In this document: positions 37,002 to 46,040 of the stretch, piece after piece
Layout of the letters: each line of letters begins with the position of its first letter
How positions within the stretch are numbered: the first letter of the stretch is position 1
Origin: Profundibacter amoris
GTDB lineage: Bacteria > Pseudomonadota > Alphaproteobacteria > Rhodobacterales > Rhodobacteraceae
Assembly: GCF_003544895.1 (NCBI RefSeq)
Contig: NZ_CP032125.1
Location: forward strand, 2,742,001 to 2,806,000
DNA length: 64,000 bases
Reading direction: 5' to 3'
Position numbers and translations under genes: made by a program
Notes under the pieces: model-generated
What the model saw: only the letters and a program-made list of their open reading frames with translations
What the model was told of the DNA's origin: nothing
Database searches by the model: none

Positions 37002-37499
37002 ATGATTTCCTGGATTGAACGCATGTCCGTCGTTGCCGGCGTCATTGCCTCGCTACTGATCGGTGTGGCGATTGTTATCGTCTGCCAGATGGTATTTATC
37101 CGCTACGTTCTGGTTGGCTCGGCCGCCTGGCAAACCGAAGTTGTTACCTTTTCTCTGGTGGCAGCAACCCTGTTGGGCAGCTCGTGGGTGTTAAAGGAAC
37201 GGGGCCATGTCGCGGTTGGTCTGGTCACCGAATACGCCCCGTCACTGGTGCGCCGCATTATGCTGGCAATGGCCGACGGGGTGGTTTTGATCGTTGCGCT
37301 GATCCTGTTCTGGAAAGGGCTGGAAGTGACGCTCGAGGCCTGGCACGGCGACTGGACAAGTGACTCGATATACGAATTCCCGATGTGGGTCCCTTATGCC
37401 TCGATGCCCATCGGGTTTGGCCTGCTGGCGCTGCAATCCGTTGCCTGCATGATCAAGGTCTGGCGCGACGAAGATACCGCCCTGATCGGAGGGATCTAA
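37002..37499 (+). CDS. dctQ: TRAP transporter small permease (DctQ family)
   Basis: 165 residues with four membrane helices, as usual for DctQ. The family pattern Q-M-V-F-I-R-Y-V-L...A-A-W-Q-T-E and S-S-W-V-L-K-E-R-G-H-V-A-V is visible. It forms the membrane complex with DctM, using the sodium gradient for uptake. The dctM start lies 3 bases after the stop, so the two are translationally coupled; the ribosome site before ATG 37002 is weak. Confidence 0.9.
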   Translation: MISWIERMSVVAGVIASLLIGVAIVIVCQMVFIRYVLVGSAAWQTEVVTFSLVAATLLGSSWVLKERGHVAVGLVTEYAPSLVRRIMLAMADGVVLIVALILFWKGLEVTLEAWHGDWTSDSIYEFPMWVPYASMPIGFGLLALQSVACMIKVWRDEDTALIGGI

Positions 37500-37502
37500 G
37501 CC

Positions 37503-38816
37503 ATGGAACCCGGATCAATCGGCCTGCTGATCGGCCTTGCCCTTTTCGTCCTGCTGGCGCTGCGCGTGCCTGTCGCCTTTGCGCTGGCCTTCACCGGCAT
37601 CATGTTTCCCGTCATGTTCAAGGGTACCCTGTCGATATCGTCACTTGGCGAAGCCTTCTTTGCCAATCTGGCCGAATTCACCCTGCTGTCCATCCCGATG
37701 TTCATCGTCATGGGGGCCGCAGTCGCCGCATCACCGGCAGGCAAAGACCTGTACGAAGCGCTGGATCGCTGGCTGAACCGTGTGCCGGGCGGGTTGATCA
37801 TATCCAATATCGGGGCCTGTTCGATCTTTGCCGCCCTGTCGGGGTCATCGCCAGCCACCTGCGCCGCAATCGGTAAAATGGGCATCCCCGAAATGCGCGA
37901 ACGCGGTTACCCCGACGGGGTGGCCACAGGCTCGATCGCGGCGGGGGGCACGCTGGGCATCCTGATCCCGCCCTCGATCACCATGATCGTCTATGGCATC
38001 GCCACCCAGACCTCTATCGGGCGGTTGTTTCTGGCCGGATTGTTGCCGGGTCTGATGCTGACCCTTTTGTTCATGGGATGGTCGCTTTTCGCGGCGCACC
38101 GGGCCGGATACAGTTTTGCCAAAGGGCGCACCGTCAGTTGGCGCGACCGCTTTATCATCCTGCCGCGCGTTTTGCCGTTTCTGGCCATTATCGTTGGCGT
38201 TCTGTGGGTGCTATACGGCGGTGTCGCTACCCCGTCCGAGGCCGCCGGTGTGGGGGCTGCCTTTTGCGTGATACTGGCCGTGGTGATCTATCGCCTCTGG
38301 CAACCGCGCCACCTGTGGAAAATCCTGTCCACCTCGATGAAAGAAAGCGTGATGATCCTGATGATCATCGCCTGTTCGGCCGTATTCTCGCAAATGCTGT
38401 CGCAATTCTACATCACCCAGACAGTGGCCCAGTCCATCGCTGCCGCAGACCTCAGCCCCTGGACACTGATGTTAACCATCAACCTGTTCCTTCTGGTCGC
38501 CGGTTTCTTTTTGCCACCGGTTGCGGTGATCCTGATGACCGCCCCGATCCTGCTGCCAATCGTCACGCAGGCAGGGTTTGACCCCTACTGGTTTGCCGTG
38601 GTTTTCACCATCAACATGGAAATCGGCCTGATCACACCGCCCGTCGGCCTGAACCTGTATGTGATCAACGGGATCGTGCCCGATGTGCCATTGTCAACGA
38701 TCCTGAAGGGCGCGCTGCCCTATATGCTGTGCATGGTTCTGGCGATCGTCCTGCTGTTCATTTTTCCGCAAATCGCCACATGGCTGCCCGATATGTGGAT
38801 GGGGACGGCGCTGTGA
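37503..38816 (+). CDS. dctM: TRAP transporter large permease (DctM family)
   Basis: 437 residues with about twelve helices. Family features: L-L-S-I-P-M-F-I-V-M-G, G-S-S-P-A-T-C-A-A-I-G, G-T-L-G-I-L-I-P-P-S-I-T-M-I-V-Y-G, and the second repeat L-I-T-P-P-V-G-L-N-L-Y-V. It is the transport subunit of the tripartite system encoded by this operon. The operon ends here; 166 bases follow before tRNA-Cys. Confidence 0.94.
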   Translation: MEPGSIGLLIGLALFVLLALRVPVAFALAFTGIMFPVMFKGTLSISSLGEAFFANLAEFTLLSIPMFIVMGAAVAASPAGKDLYEALDRWLNRVPGGLIISNIGACSIFAALSGSSPATCAAIGKMGIPEMRERGYPDGVATGSIAAGGTLGILIPPSITMIVYGIATQTSIGRLFLAGLLPGLMLTLLFMGWSLFAAHRAGYSFAKGRTVSWRDRFIILPRVLPFLAIIVGVLWVLYGGVATPSEAAGVGAAFCVILAVVIYRLWQPRHLWKILSTSMKESVMILMIIACSAVFSQMLSQFYITQTVAQSIAAADLSPWTLMLTINLFLLVAGFFLPPVAVILMTAPILLPIVTQAGFDPYWFAVVFTINMEIGLITPPVGLNLYVINGIVPDVPLSTILKGALPYMLCMVLAIVLLFIFPQIATWLPDMWMGTAL

Positions 38817-38982
38817 ATTGCCAAATGCCCGTCCGTTTCTATTGACCACGGATCAGGGCTGGACAAGCCCACTGGAAACGGCAATAAAGCCAGCGGATCG
38901 GTAAAGGGGCTGAATCAGCAAACTAACACCCCGCACCGACCAACGGCAAAACCAGGCTAACATCTTGGTTTTACACCACAAA

Positions 38983-39056
38983 GGCGAGTTGGCGGAGTGG
39001 TGACGCAGCGGATTGCAAATCCGTGTACACCGGTTCGATTCCGGTACTCGCCTCCA
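38983..39056 (+). tRNA. tRNA-Cys (GCA)
   Basis: A 74-base cloverleaf: acceptor GGCGAGT with ACTCGCC, anticodon GCA at 39015-39017, T-loop GGTTCGATTCC, and encoded CCA at the 3' end. The 3' end is followed within 15 bases by remains of an integrated element, so it probably served as an attachment site. Confidence 0.96.
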
Positions 39057-39115
39057 ATGATTTCAAAGGGTTAGCAGGCTCTTGGAAAACGGTGTGAGAA
39101 TGTTTTCACTTATGT

Positions 39116-39234
39116 TTTCACGTTTCCCGCTTTGTTCCCCCTCCGCGCCGCGCATCCTGAGCAACCTGCGCGCGGGCTTTTTGACGCGCGGCACCGGCAT
39201 ATCTGACCACAGAAGCGCGACTCGTGTGGCCGGT
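39116..39234. repeat. Direct repeat copy 1: integrase C-terminal fragment
   Basis: This 119-base unit recurs exactly 720 bases downstream (39836-39954) with 4 mismatches. On the minus strand it encodes the last ~38 codons of a tyrosine recombinase (H-T-S-R-A-S-V-V-R-Y...), with the stop at 39120-39118. The catalytic Tyr is in V-V-R-Y. Weaker similarity extends left to about 39070 in both copies. Confidence 0.85.
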
Positions 39235-39308
39235 ATCTTCTATAGATTTAATGTACATTGTGCCCTAGAAAGAAGCCATATCTACAACCGGTAAGCGGGC
39301 CCAAAACA

Positions 39309-39758
39309 ATGAAAAAACTACTTAAGGTAATACTGATCGGCGTTATCGGGTTTATGGGATACGCGGCGTATGACAGCTATAAGGCTGGATATTTTAGCAT
39401 TCCTGATCTTCCCGTCGGTGCTTACCCGATTTCATTTAAAAACGGTTTTCGAGCTATTCTTATTGATGCTGAAGTCAGTCGGCCGGATAGGGGCGAAGGA
39501 ATGTCATTCTTCAGGCGCCTTACAGCAGCGAATCCCGAACGGAAATACCTTGGTCTCCCTCTCAATGTTCAACCTTGGTTCGAAGATGCGTGGTCTTGGT
39601 GCAAAAGCCCAACTGAAGAAGAATATGCTGGGCTTTCATCAATGCCGGAAGATATTCGCCAATTATTTGGAAATGCACGGTTTGATGGGATATGCCGGAT
39701 CGACATCGACGGCCAAGAAATTACTCGGGGGCTAATTTTCTCGGTACCAAAATTATAA
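39309..39758 (+). CDS. Membrane-anchored hypothetical protein, cargo of the tRNA-Cys element
   Basis: 149 residues from ATG 39309: one N-terminal hydrophobic helix (L-K-V-I-L-I-G-V-I-G-F-M-G-Y-A) and a ~120-residue extracytoplasmic domain with no family I recognise, holding W-F-E-D-A-W-S-W-C. It is less G+C-rich than the chromosome and lies between two copies of the integrase-tail repeat, so it is probably carried DNA. The ribosome site is weak. Confidence 0.6.
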   Translation: MKKLLKVILIGVIGFMGYAAYDSYKAGYFSIPDLPVGAYPISFKNGFRAILIDAEVSRPDRGEGMSFFRRLTAANPERKYLGLPLNVQPWFEDAWSWCKSPTEEEYAGLSSMPEDIRQLFGNARFDGICRIDIDGQEITRGLIFSVPKL

Positions 39759-39835
39759 GGAGTTGAGTTGGTCGTAGCTTTTTTGGTTTGTTAGCAGGCG
39801 CTTTGAAAAAGATGCAAAAGCGGTTTCACATCCGG

Positions 39836-39954
39836 TTTCACGTTTCCCGCTTTGTTCCCCCTCCGCGCCGCGCATCCTGAGCCACCTGCGCGCGGGCTTT
39901 TTGGCGCGCTGCACCGGCATATCTGACCACTGAAGCGCGACTCGTGTGGCCGGT
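39836..39954. repeat. Direct repeat copy 2: integrase C-terminal fragment
   Basis: Second copy of the 39116-39234 repeat, offset by 720 bases. Here the recombinase frame continues further upstream (to about 40090). Confidence 0.85.
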
Positions 39955-40090
39955 TACGGCCATAATCAGATCGTCCGACAACCCCAAAGCTGCCAGTTCC
40001 GAGGCCGTGGTGTGGCGCAACGCGTGGATGTCGTAGTCCTCCGCCCCGATCTCCTTGCGCACCTTCATCACCGCAAAGGCGACGGCACGA
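39838..40090 (-). pseudogene. Tyrosine recombinase (integrase) remnant
   Basis: About 84 codons of an integrase C-terminus: E-D-Y-D-I-H-A-L-R-H-T-T-A-S-E-L-A-A-L-G holds the H-x-L-R-H motif, G-H-T-S-R-A-S holds the following His/Arg box, and V-V-R-Y the nucleophilic Tyr. The N-terminal ~300 residues and the first catalytic Arg are gone; upstream sequence runs into the neuB leader. It is the decayed integrase of an element inserted at tRNA-Cys. Confidence 0.85.
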
Positions 40091-40225
40091 TACCTCCGAA
40101 TACATCGGCACAGCGGGAAAAGGGTGTTTGTAAAGCATCCACCCCTGCGGTTCCTCTTGAAAATTATCCTATAGACCTTTGCCCGTTTCCATTGGCATAA
40201 ACGGGAAAACAAACGAGGCATGCCA

Positions 40226-41257
40226 ATGAAAATCGCAAACCGCACCATATCCCCCGACCACCCGCCGCTGGTGATCGCCGAAATCGGCATCAATCATGGC
40301 GGAAGTCTGGAGATTGCCAAGGAAATGGCGCGGTTGGCGGCGGCTTCGGGCTGCGAGATGGTCAAACACCAGACCCATTTCGTGGCTGACGAAATGACGG
40401 ACGAGGCCAAGGCCATCTTCCCCCCCAATGCCGATGTGTCGATCTGGGAAGTGATGGAGCAATGCGCCCTGTCCAAGGCCGATGAAATCGCGCTGAAGGA
40501 TTACGTTGAATCCCTTGGCATGATCTATATCTCCACCCCCTTTTCCCGTGCCGCGGCGGATTTCCTGAACGATATCGACGTGCCGGCCTTCAAGATCGGC
40601 TCGGGCGAGGCGGATAACCTGCCCCTGATCCGCCATATTGCCGCTTTCGGCAAACCGGTGATCATGTCGACGGGGATGCAGACGATTGAAAGCGTGCGGG
40701 CCTCGGTTCAGATATTGGAGGATGCGGGCGTGGAATATGCGCTGCTGGAATGCACCAACCTTTACCCCTCGCCGCCGGAAATCGTGTCGCTGAAGGGGGT
40801 GACAGAGCTGCAAAAAGCCTTCCCCAACGCCATTGTCGGCTTTTCGGACCATTCGATCGGGCCGGAAATGGCGCTTGCTTCGGTTGCCTTGGGCGCCTGT
40901 ATTCTTGAACGTCACTATACCGACAGCCGGTATCGCGCGGGGCCGGACATTGTCTGTTCGATGGACCCGGCCGAATTGCGTCTGCTGGTAGACCGGTCGC
41001 GCGAAATCCACACGGCCCTGCACAACGACAAACAGCGCACCGGGCCGGAAGAGGACGTTTACCGTTTCGCCCGCGCCTCGGTGGTGGCCGACCGTGATTT
41101 GCCAGCGGGTCATATGATCACCGAATCCGACATCTGGGCGCGGCGCCCCGGGTCGGGCGAAATTGCGGGATATGAATTTGACAAGGTTGTCGGCAAACGC
41201 CTGACCCGCGCGATAACGCGGAATACACAGCTGAAATGGGATGACCTATCGGGTTGA
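40226..41257 (+). CDS. neuB: N-acetylneuraminate/nonulosonate synthase NeuB
   Basis: 343 residues. A TIM-barrel with I-A-E-I-G-I-N-H-G-G, V-K-H-Q-T-H, Y-I-S-T-P-F-S, F-K-I-G-S-G-E, S-T-G-M-Q and L-L-E-C-T-N-L-Y-P-S-P-P is followed by a C-terminal SAF (antifreeze-like) domain (A-R-A-S-V-V-A-D-R-D-L-P-A-G-H-M-I-T). It condenses phosphoenolpyruvate with an amino-sugar to give sialic, legionaminic or similar acids. ATG 40226 is preferred: GAGG is too close to ATG 40220. First gene of a three-gene cluster. Confidence 0.92.
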   Translation: MKIANRTISPDHPPLVIAEIGINHGGSLEIAKEMARLAAASGCEMVKHQTHFVADEMTDEAKAIFPPNADVSIWEVMEQCALSKADEIALKDYVESLGMIYISTPFSRAAADFLNDIDVPAFKIGSGEADNLPLIRHIAAFGKPVIMSTGMQTIESVRASVQILEDAGVEYALLECTNLYPSPPEIVSLKGVTELQKAFPNAIVGFSDHSIGPEMALASVALGACILERHYTDSRYRAGPDIVCSMDPAELRLLVDRSREIHTALHNDKQRTGPEEDVYRFARASVVADRDLPAGHMITESDIWARRPGSGEIAGYEFDKVVGKRLTRAITRNTQLKWDDLSG

Positions 41258-41315
41258 CTTGCCCCGTCCTTGCCGATGGCGTTAGGGTCATCCAAACAGT
41301 ATCAAACGGATTAAC

Positions 41316-42437
41316 ATGAGCAAAAGAATCCTCTTCGTCACCGGAACCCGCGCCGATTTCGGCAAGCTGGAGCCATTGGCCCTTGCCGCCCGCGATGCCG
41401 GTTTTCACGTCGGCTTTTTCGTCACCGGCATGCATATGATGGAACGCTACGGGCTGACCAAGAACGAGGTCCACCGGATGCAGGGGGTCGAGGTTTCGGA
41501 ATATCTGAACCAGCGTCAGGATGACCCGCAGGATATGGTGCTGGCCAAAACCGTGATCGGCTTTTCCGATTTTATCGCCGAACAGAACCCCGATCTGGTG
41601 GTGGTGCATGGCGATCGGGTCGAGGCGCTGGCCTGCGCGCTGGTCTGCGCCACCAACTATGTGCGCTGCGCCCATATCGAGGGCGGCGAGGTGTCCGGCA
41701 CGATTGACGAGGTGTTCCGCCACTGCAACACCAAACTGGCGGCCAGCCATTTTGTCAGCTCGGACGTGGCCAAGAAACGCATCATGGCGATGGGCGAGGT
41801 GGCAGAAACGATCCATGTGATCGGCTCGCCCGAACTGGATTCGCACGCAGCGGATTCCGGTGTGACCATCAACGAGGTGCGCAAATATTACGACATTCCG
41901 TTTGACGATTACGGCATCGTCACCTTCCACCCAGTCACCAGTGAACAGGCGACCATCGGCGCGCAGGCGCGGGCATTGTTTGACCGGCTGGTGGCGTCAA
42001 ATCGCAACTTTGTGGTGATCCTGCCGAACAATGATCCGGGGGCCAGTGATATTCTGGAGGTGATCGAAACCCTGCCAAAGGACCGGTTCCGCGTGATCCC
42101 CTCGATGCGGTTCGCCTATTTTTCCGAGCTGCTGAAAAACGCCGCCGCCCATATCGGCAACAGTTCCGTCGGCGTGCGCGAGGCGCCGTTTCTGGGCCTG
42201 CCCAGTCTGGACATCGGCACGCGGCAGAACAACCGTTCGGGGGCGGAATCCATCACCTCTTGTCAGGCCGATGATGCCGCCACGATCGACGCTTTTCTAA
42301 AGGAGAATTGGGGCAAGCGCCTGCCCTCGGACACGGGCTTTGGCGCGGGGGTTTCCGCACAGCGGTTTGTCGAGGTTCTGAAGGATGAAACCTTCTGGTC
42401 CCGCCCGCTGCAAAAAGAGTTTTGCGACCTTGGCTAA
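41316..42437 (+). CDS. neuC: UDP-sugar 2-epimerase (hydrolysing), NeuC family
   Basis: 373 residues of GT-B fold: V-T-G-T-R-A-D-F-G-K-L, the V-V-H-G-D-R-V-E-A-L segment, C-A-H-I-E-G-G-E-V-S-G-T-I-D-E, and a closing G-N-S-S-V-G-V-R-E-A. The hydrolysing epimerases use UDP-GlcNAc or UDP-diNAcBac to feed NeuB. Gap from neuB is 58 bases. Its 3' end overlaps the next gene if that gene starts at 42385. No CMP-nonulosonate synthetase is in the cluster. Confidence 0.92.
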   Translation: MSKRILFVTGTRADFGKLEPLALAARDAGFHVGFFVTGMHMMERYGLTKNEVHRMQGVEVSEYLNQRQDDPQDMVLAKTVIGFSDFIAEQNPDLVVVHGDRVEALACALVCATNYVRCAHIEGGEVSGTIDEVFRHCNTKLAASHFVSSDVAKKRIMAMGEVAETIHVIGSPELDSHAADSGVTINEVRKYYDIPFDDYGIVTFHPVTSEQATIGAQARALFDRLVASNRNFVVILPNNDPGASDILEVIETLPKDRFRVIPSMRFAYFSELLKNAAAHIGNSSVGVREAPFLGLPSLDIGTRQNNRSGAESITSCQADDAATIDAFLKENWGKRLPSDTGFGAGVSAQRFVEVLKDETFWSRPLQKEFCDLG

Positions 42438-43710
42438 CCCGCCCAAATCCGCCCTGCTGGGGCTGTATCTGGCGGCCAGCCCCCTGATCCGCCTGATTGC
42501 CCGCCGCCATCTGGAAAAACGCGTACTGCGCGGCAAAGAGGACGGGCAGCGGTATCGCGAAAAGCTGGGGCTGACCGATGTGCCTCGCCCCGATGGCCCG
42601 CTGGTCTGGATGCATGCGGTGGGGGTGGGCGAACTGCTGGCCCTGCCCGCATTGATCCGCGAAATGCAGGCCCGTGATCCGGCGCTGAATTTCCTGCTGA
42701 CGTCCTCGGCCAAAACCTCGGCACAGGCGATCGAACACAACCTGCCGCCGCGCACCATCCATCAGTTTTTACCACTGGACACCCGCGCCTATGTCCGCCG
42801 GTTTCTGGACCACTGGCAACCGCAACTGTCCGTCTGGGCCGAACGCGACATCTGGCCGGTGTTCCTGACGGAAATCGAGCGCAGAGGCATCCCGCTGGCC
42901 CTGATCAACGGCCGGATGAGCCGCGAGTCCGCTTCCAAAAAACAACGCGCCAAGGCGATGTTCGCCGCCCTTTACGTCAAGTTCCGGTTTATCGAGGTGC
43001 AGGATATTGAGAGCGCCGAAGGGTTTGCCAGCCTTGGCGTGCCCGCTGACAAGATCACCGTCACCGGTACTTTGAAAGCAGGCGCCGATCCGTTGGCTGA
43101 TCAGCCGGACAAACGCGCCGAGATGGAACAGACACTTTCGGGGCGTCCCGTCTGGCTGGCGGCCTCGACCCATCCCGAGGATGAAATCGCCGTGTTCAAG
43201 GCGCAGCGCAAAATTCTGGAAACCGCGCCCGATACCTGCCTGATCCTCGCCCCACGCGACCCCTCCCGCGCCACTCGCATTCTGAACCACGCGCTGGATC
43301 TGGGGTTTGATGCCGCCATTCTGGACGGGCCGGACAGCCTGAAAGACGCACAGATCGCTATCATCGACCGGATCGGAGAGTTGGGCCTGTGGTTCCGGCT
43401 GGCGGACCACTGTTTCATCGGTGGCTCCATTGCGCCTGTTGGCGGGCATAACCCGTATGAGCCGGCCCGACTGGATTGCGCCATTACCCACGGTCCCAAC
43501 GTGCAGAACTTTACGGATGATTACGCCGCCTTCCATGCCGCCGGTGCTGCGCGGCAGGTAACGGACGGGGAAACATTGGCCGCTGCAATGCTGGACCCCG
43601 CCCTGACAGATCTGCGCCCCGCCGCCGCCAAGGTGGCCGATGCGGGGCGGCAAGCGGTGGTCAGGACGGCGGAGCGGTTGTTGGGAGTGATGAATGTTAA
43701 CTCAAACTAG
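42385..43710 (+). CDS. Kdo-transferase (WaaA/KdtA)-family glycosyltransferase
   Basis: 441 residues by the longest reading; a start near 42430 (TTG) is possible and would remove most of the neuC overlap. Family marks: an N-terminal amphipathic segment L-L-G-L-Y-L-A-A-S-P, H-A-V-G-V-G-E with the catalytic Glu, W-A-E-R-D-I-W-P, A-L-I-N-G-R-M-S, A-S-T-H-P-E-D-E and G-G-H-N-P-Y-E-P-A. WaaA moves Kdo from CMP-Kdo to lipid A. Coupling to neuB-neuC suggests it may act on a nonulosonate instead; that is inference. Confidence 0.85.
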   Translation: MKPSGPARCKKSFATLANPPKSALLGLYLAASPLIRLIARRHLEKRVLRGKEDGQRYREKLGLTDVPRPDGPLVWMHAVGVGELLALPALIREMQARDPALNFLLTSSAKTSAQAIEHNLPPRTIHQFLPLDTRAYVRRFLDHWQPQLSVWAERDIWPVFLTEIERRGIPLALINGRMSRESASKKQRAKAMFAALYVKFRFIEVQDIESAEGFASLGVPADKITVTGTLKAGADPLADQPDKRAEMEQTLSGRPVWLAASTHPEDEIAVFKAQRKILETAPDTCLILAPRDPSRATRILNHALDLGFDAAILDGPDSLKDAQIAIIDRIGELGLWFRLADHCFIGGSIAPVGGHNPYEPARLDCAITHGPNVQNFTDDYAAFHAAGAARQVTDGETLAAAMLDPALTDLRPAAAKVADAGRQAVVRTAERLLGVMNVNSN

Positions 43711-44237
43711 AACGGGTCAGTTGATGTGCGAAAAGGATCAGTAACAGATATCTTTCTCCAGCAATCTATCAATTCAGTTAATGCAGCTCTGGAACCCTTC
43801 AATGAAAACGTAGCTAACCGCCGTTCTTCCATGTTGAATAGGGCAACTGCACTTCCCTGAGCTAATTCCGTGATAAATTTCCCAGCTTTTTCATTATTAC
43901 TTAATGCTATCGAAACTGCGATATTATCTGCAGTCCCATCAATTTGCCAACGAGAGTAATCAATATCAATCAGGAATCTAACGGGGCGCTTTGCCAACGA
44001 CCACCTATTATCAAAGATAAAGACTACGATAGTTCCATTTTCAAAAGCAGTCACACTAAACTCTTGGCCACGACGGTTGGCCGTTTTTGCAGAACACCAA
44101 TAGGAATTCTCATCGGTATTATATGTGAGTTCAACAGTCCAATACCCTTTTGAGAAAAGGAGGGTATCTTCATAGCCAGCAAAAACTTGGCTGAAACTAC
44201 TAAGTACCAATATAGTTGATAATATCCATCTTCTCAT
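43707..44237 (-). CDS. Secreted hypothetical protein, AT-rich
   Basis: 176 residues with a Sec signal peptide (R-R-W-I-L-S-T-I-L-V-L-S-S-F-S-Q-V-F-A). The mature domain resembles the small periplasmic beta proteins with a C-terminal L-K-G-S-R-A-A-L-T-E-L-I-D-C-W helix seen near invasion-associated-locus-B types; the match is loose. AAGGCG lies upstream of ATG 44237. AT-rich codon use contrasts with the genes on both sides, indicating a recent insertion. Its 3' end overlaps the convergent transferase by 4 bases. Confidence 0.6.
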   Translation of the reverse strand: MRRWILSTILVLSSFSQVFAGYEDTLLFSKGYWTVELTYNTDENSYWCSAKTANRRGQEFSVTAFENGTIVVFIFDNRWSLAKRPVRFLIDIDYSRWQIDGTADNIAVSIALSNNEKAGKFITELAQGSAVALFNMEERRLATFSLKGSRAALTELIDCWRKISVTDPFRTSTDPF

Positions 44238-44413
44238 CACATCAACGCCTTCTATATTTTTTATGATAATAACCAAATAAAGGACATTTAAAAGACAGAT
44301 ATCAACTTAAAGGTTTATTAGCCCCCCCCAATGTAGCCCTACAATATTCTGCGTGACCCTCCCTGCCCCTGCCGCTACTTATACCCCCGATATTCAAACA
44401 GACAGGTGCCCCG

Positions 44414-45382
44414 ATGTTCACGATTGACGATCTGAAAGCCGCGCAAAAGGTGGTTTACCGCCAGATGCAGTCCACCGCGCAAATCCACTGGCCGCAACTG
44501 ACCGCCCCGACCGGCACCCACGTCATCGTCAAACACGAAAACCACGCCCCCACCGGTGCTTTCAAGGTGCGCGGCGGGATCACCTTCATCGACTGGCTGA
44601 AACGCACCCACCCCGACGCGCGCGGCATCATCACCGCCACCCGTGGCAACCACGGCCAGTCACAGGCCCGCGCCGCAACCGCCGCCGGTCTGGTCGCCAA
44701 AATCTATGTCCCGCACGGCAATTCGGTGGAAAAGAACGCCGCCATGCGGGCCTATGGCGCGGAACTGGTGGAATTCGGCGATGACTTTGACGAAGCCAAA
44801 GCCGAAGCCATGCGCGTGGCCGAAACCGAAGGGCTGTTCGTGGTACCGCCCTTCCATCCCGAACTGGTGCGCGGGGTGGCGACCTATGGCTATGAACTGT
44901 TCACCGCCCACCCCGATCTGGACACGGTCTATGTGCCGATCGGCTGCGGCTCGGGCATTTGCGGCACGATCATTGCCCGCGATGCGGTGGGGCTTGGGAC
45001 GAAAATCGTCGGTGTGGTGTCGGAAAACGCCCAGACCGCGAAACTGTCGGTCGAGGCCGGACGGATGGTCGAAACCAATTCCGCCACCACTTTTGCCGAT
45101 GGTATGGCAGTGCGCGTTCCGGTGCAAAGCGCCTATGACATTTATGCCAAAGGTGCTGACCGGATCATCACCGTTTCGGATGACGAAGTGGCAAACGCCA
45201 TCCGCATCTATTTTTCCGGCATCCACAATCTGGCCGAAGGCGCGGGTGCTGCCCCGCTGGCCGGTCTGATACAGGAAAAGGACCGGATGCAGGGCAGGAA
45301 GGTTGGCGTGATCCTGAGCGGTGGCAACATCGACAGCGCGTGGTTTTCCAAGGTGTTGATGGGCGAAACACCACAGCCTTAG
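44414..45382 (+). CDS. PLP-dependent threonine/serine dehydratase-like enzyme
   Basis: 322 residues of fold-type II PLP enzymes. The Schiff-base Lys is in G-A-F-K-V-R-G-G near residue 55; the substrate/phosphate loops are T-R-G-N-H-G-Q-S and G-C-G-S-G-I-C-G; L-S-G-G-N-I-D closes the cofactor site. It lacks the C-terminal regulatory ACT domains of biosynthetic IlvA, so it is a catabolic-type or specialised dehydratase/racemase (threonine, serine or 3-hydroxyaspartate). Single gene, divergent from the small secreted protein. Confidence 0.85.
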   Translation: MFTIDDLKAAQKVVYRQMQSTAQIHWPQLTAPTGTHVIVKHENHAPTGAFKVRGGITFIDWLKRTHPDARGIITATRGNHGQSQARAATAAGLVAKIYVPHGNSVEKNAAMRAYGAELVEFGDDFDEAKAEAMRVAETEGLFVVPPFHPELVRGVATYGYELFTAHPDLDTVYVPIGCGSGICGTIIARDAVGLGTKIVGVVSENAQTAKLSVEAGRMVETNSATTFADGMAVRVPVQSAYDIYAKGADRIITVSDDEVANAIRIYFSGIHNLAEGAGAAPLAGLIQEKDRMQGRKVGVILSGGNIDSAWFSKVLMGETPQP

Positions 45383-45549
45383 GGGGAAATCGCCCAACAA
45401 ATCGCTAAATATGTGCAATTTACCACAAAATATGGTGAAAACCCCTGCTAGTGCTTCCAAATTGACTAAAACTTGCCTATTTTAACTGTTAGCAAAGAAA
45501 AACACGCTAATAACGCGGGTACACAGGTATTAAACGGCGGCAAAAAGAC

Positions 45550-46026
45550 GTGACTGTAGTCAAGGTAAAACACAAGCCACAGCGGCTGGATGTGTCGCAT
45601 AAACATGATGTGCGCACCCAGTTCGGGGCGCTGTGCTATCGCATCCATGATGGCAAGGTGCAGGTGCTGCTGGTGACCAGCCGCGGCACAGGGCGCTGGA
45701 TTATCCCCAAGGGCTGGCCGATGGATGGCGAAACCCCCGCCGGCGCCGCCGCGACCGAAGCCTTCGAGGAAGCCGGGGTCGAGGGCAAGCCGTCCGACAT
45801 CTGCCTAGGCATTTATTCCTACACCAAAGCCTTGCCCAAAGGGGACAACCTGCCGATCATCGTCGCGGTGTTTCCCTTCAAGGTAAAGCGGGTGCTGAAA
45901 GAATATCCCGAGGCGGGCCAGCGCAAGCGCAAATGGTTCAGCCTGAAAAAAGCGGCCATGATGATAAGCGAGCCTGAACTAGGGCCATTGATCCGCAATT
46001 TTGATCCCAAGCGGTTAAAACATTAG
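45550..46026 (+). CDS. Nudix hydrolase
   Basis: 158 residues. The Nudix helix begins G-W-P-M-D-G-E and ends F-E-E-A-G-V, but the Arg of the usual R-E-x-x-E-E reads Thr (T-E-A-F-E-E). The core Glu residues that bind metal are kept. I-P-K-G-W-P is typical of the diadenosine/diphosphoinositol-polyphosphate group. It probably hydrolyses a nucleoside-diphosphate-linked or polyphosphate compound. GTG 45550 is the likely start. Confidence 0.87.
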   Translation: MTVVKVKHKPQRLDVSHKHDVRTQFGALCYRIHDGKVQVLLVTSRGTGRWIIPKGWPMDGETPAGAAATEAFEEAGVEGKPSDICLGIYSYTKALPKGDNLPIIVAVFPFKVKRVLKEYPEAGQRKRKWFSLKKAAMMISEPELGPLIRNFDPKRLKH

Positions 46027-46040
46027 GCCGTAGACCTATA

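Noticed and set aside
35894-41257. Sialic-acid TRAP (SiaPQM) linked to neuB/neuC
   Set aside because: The TRAP operon is separated by tRNA-Cys and an integrated-element remnant, its Q and M subunits are separate DctQ/DctM types, and nothing shows sialic-acid specificity.
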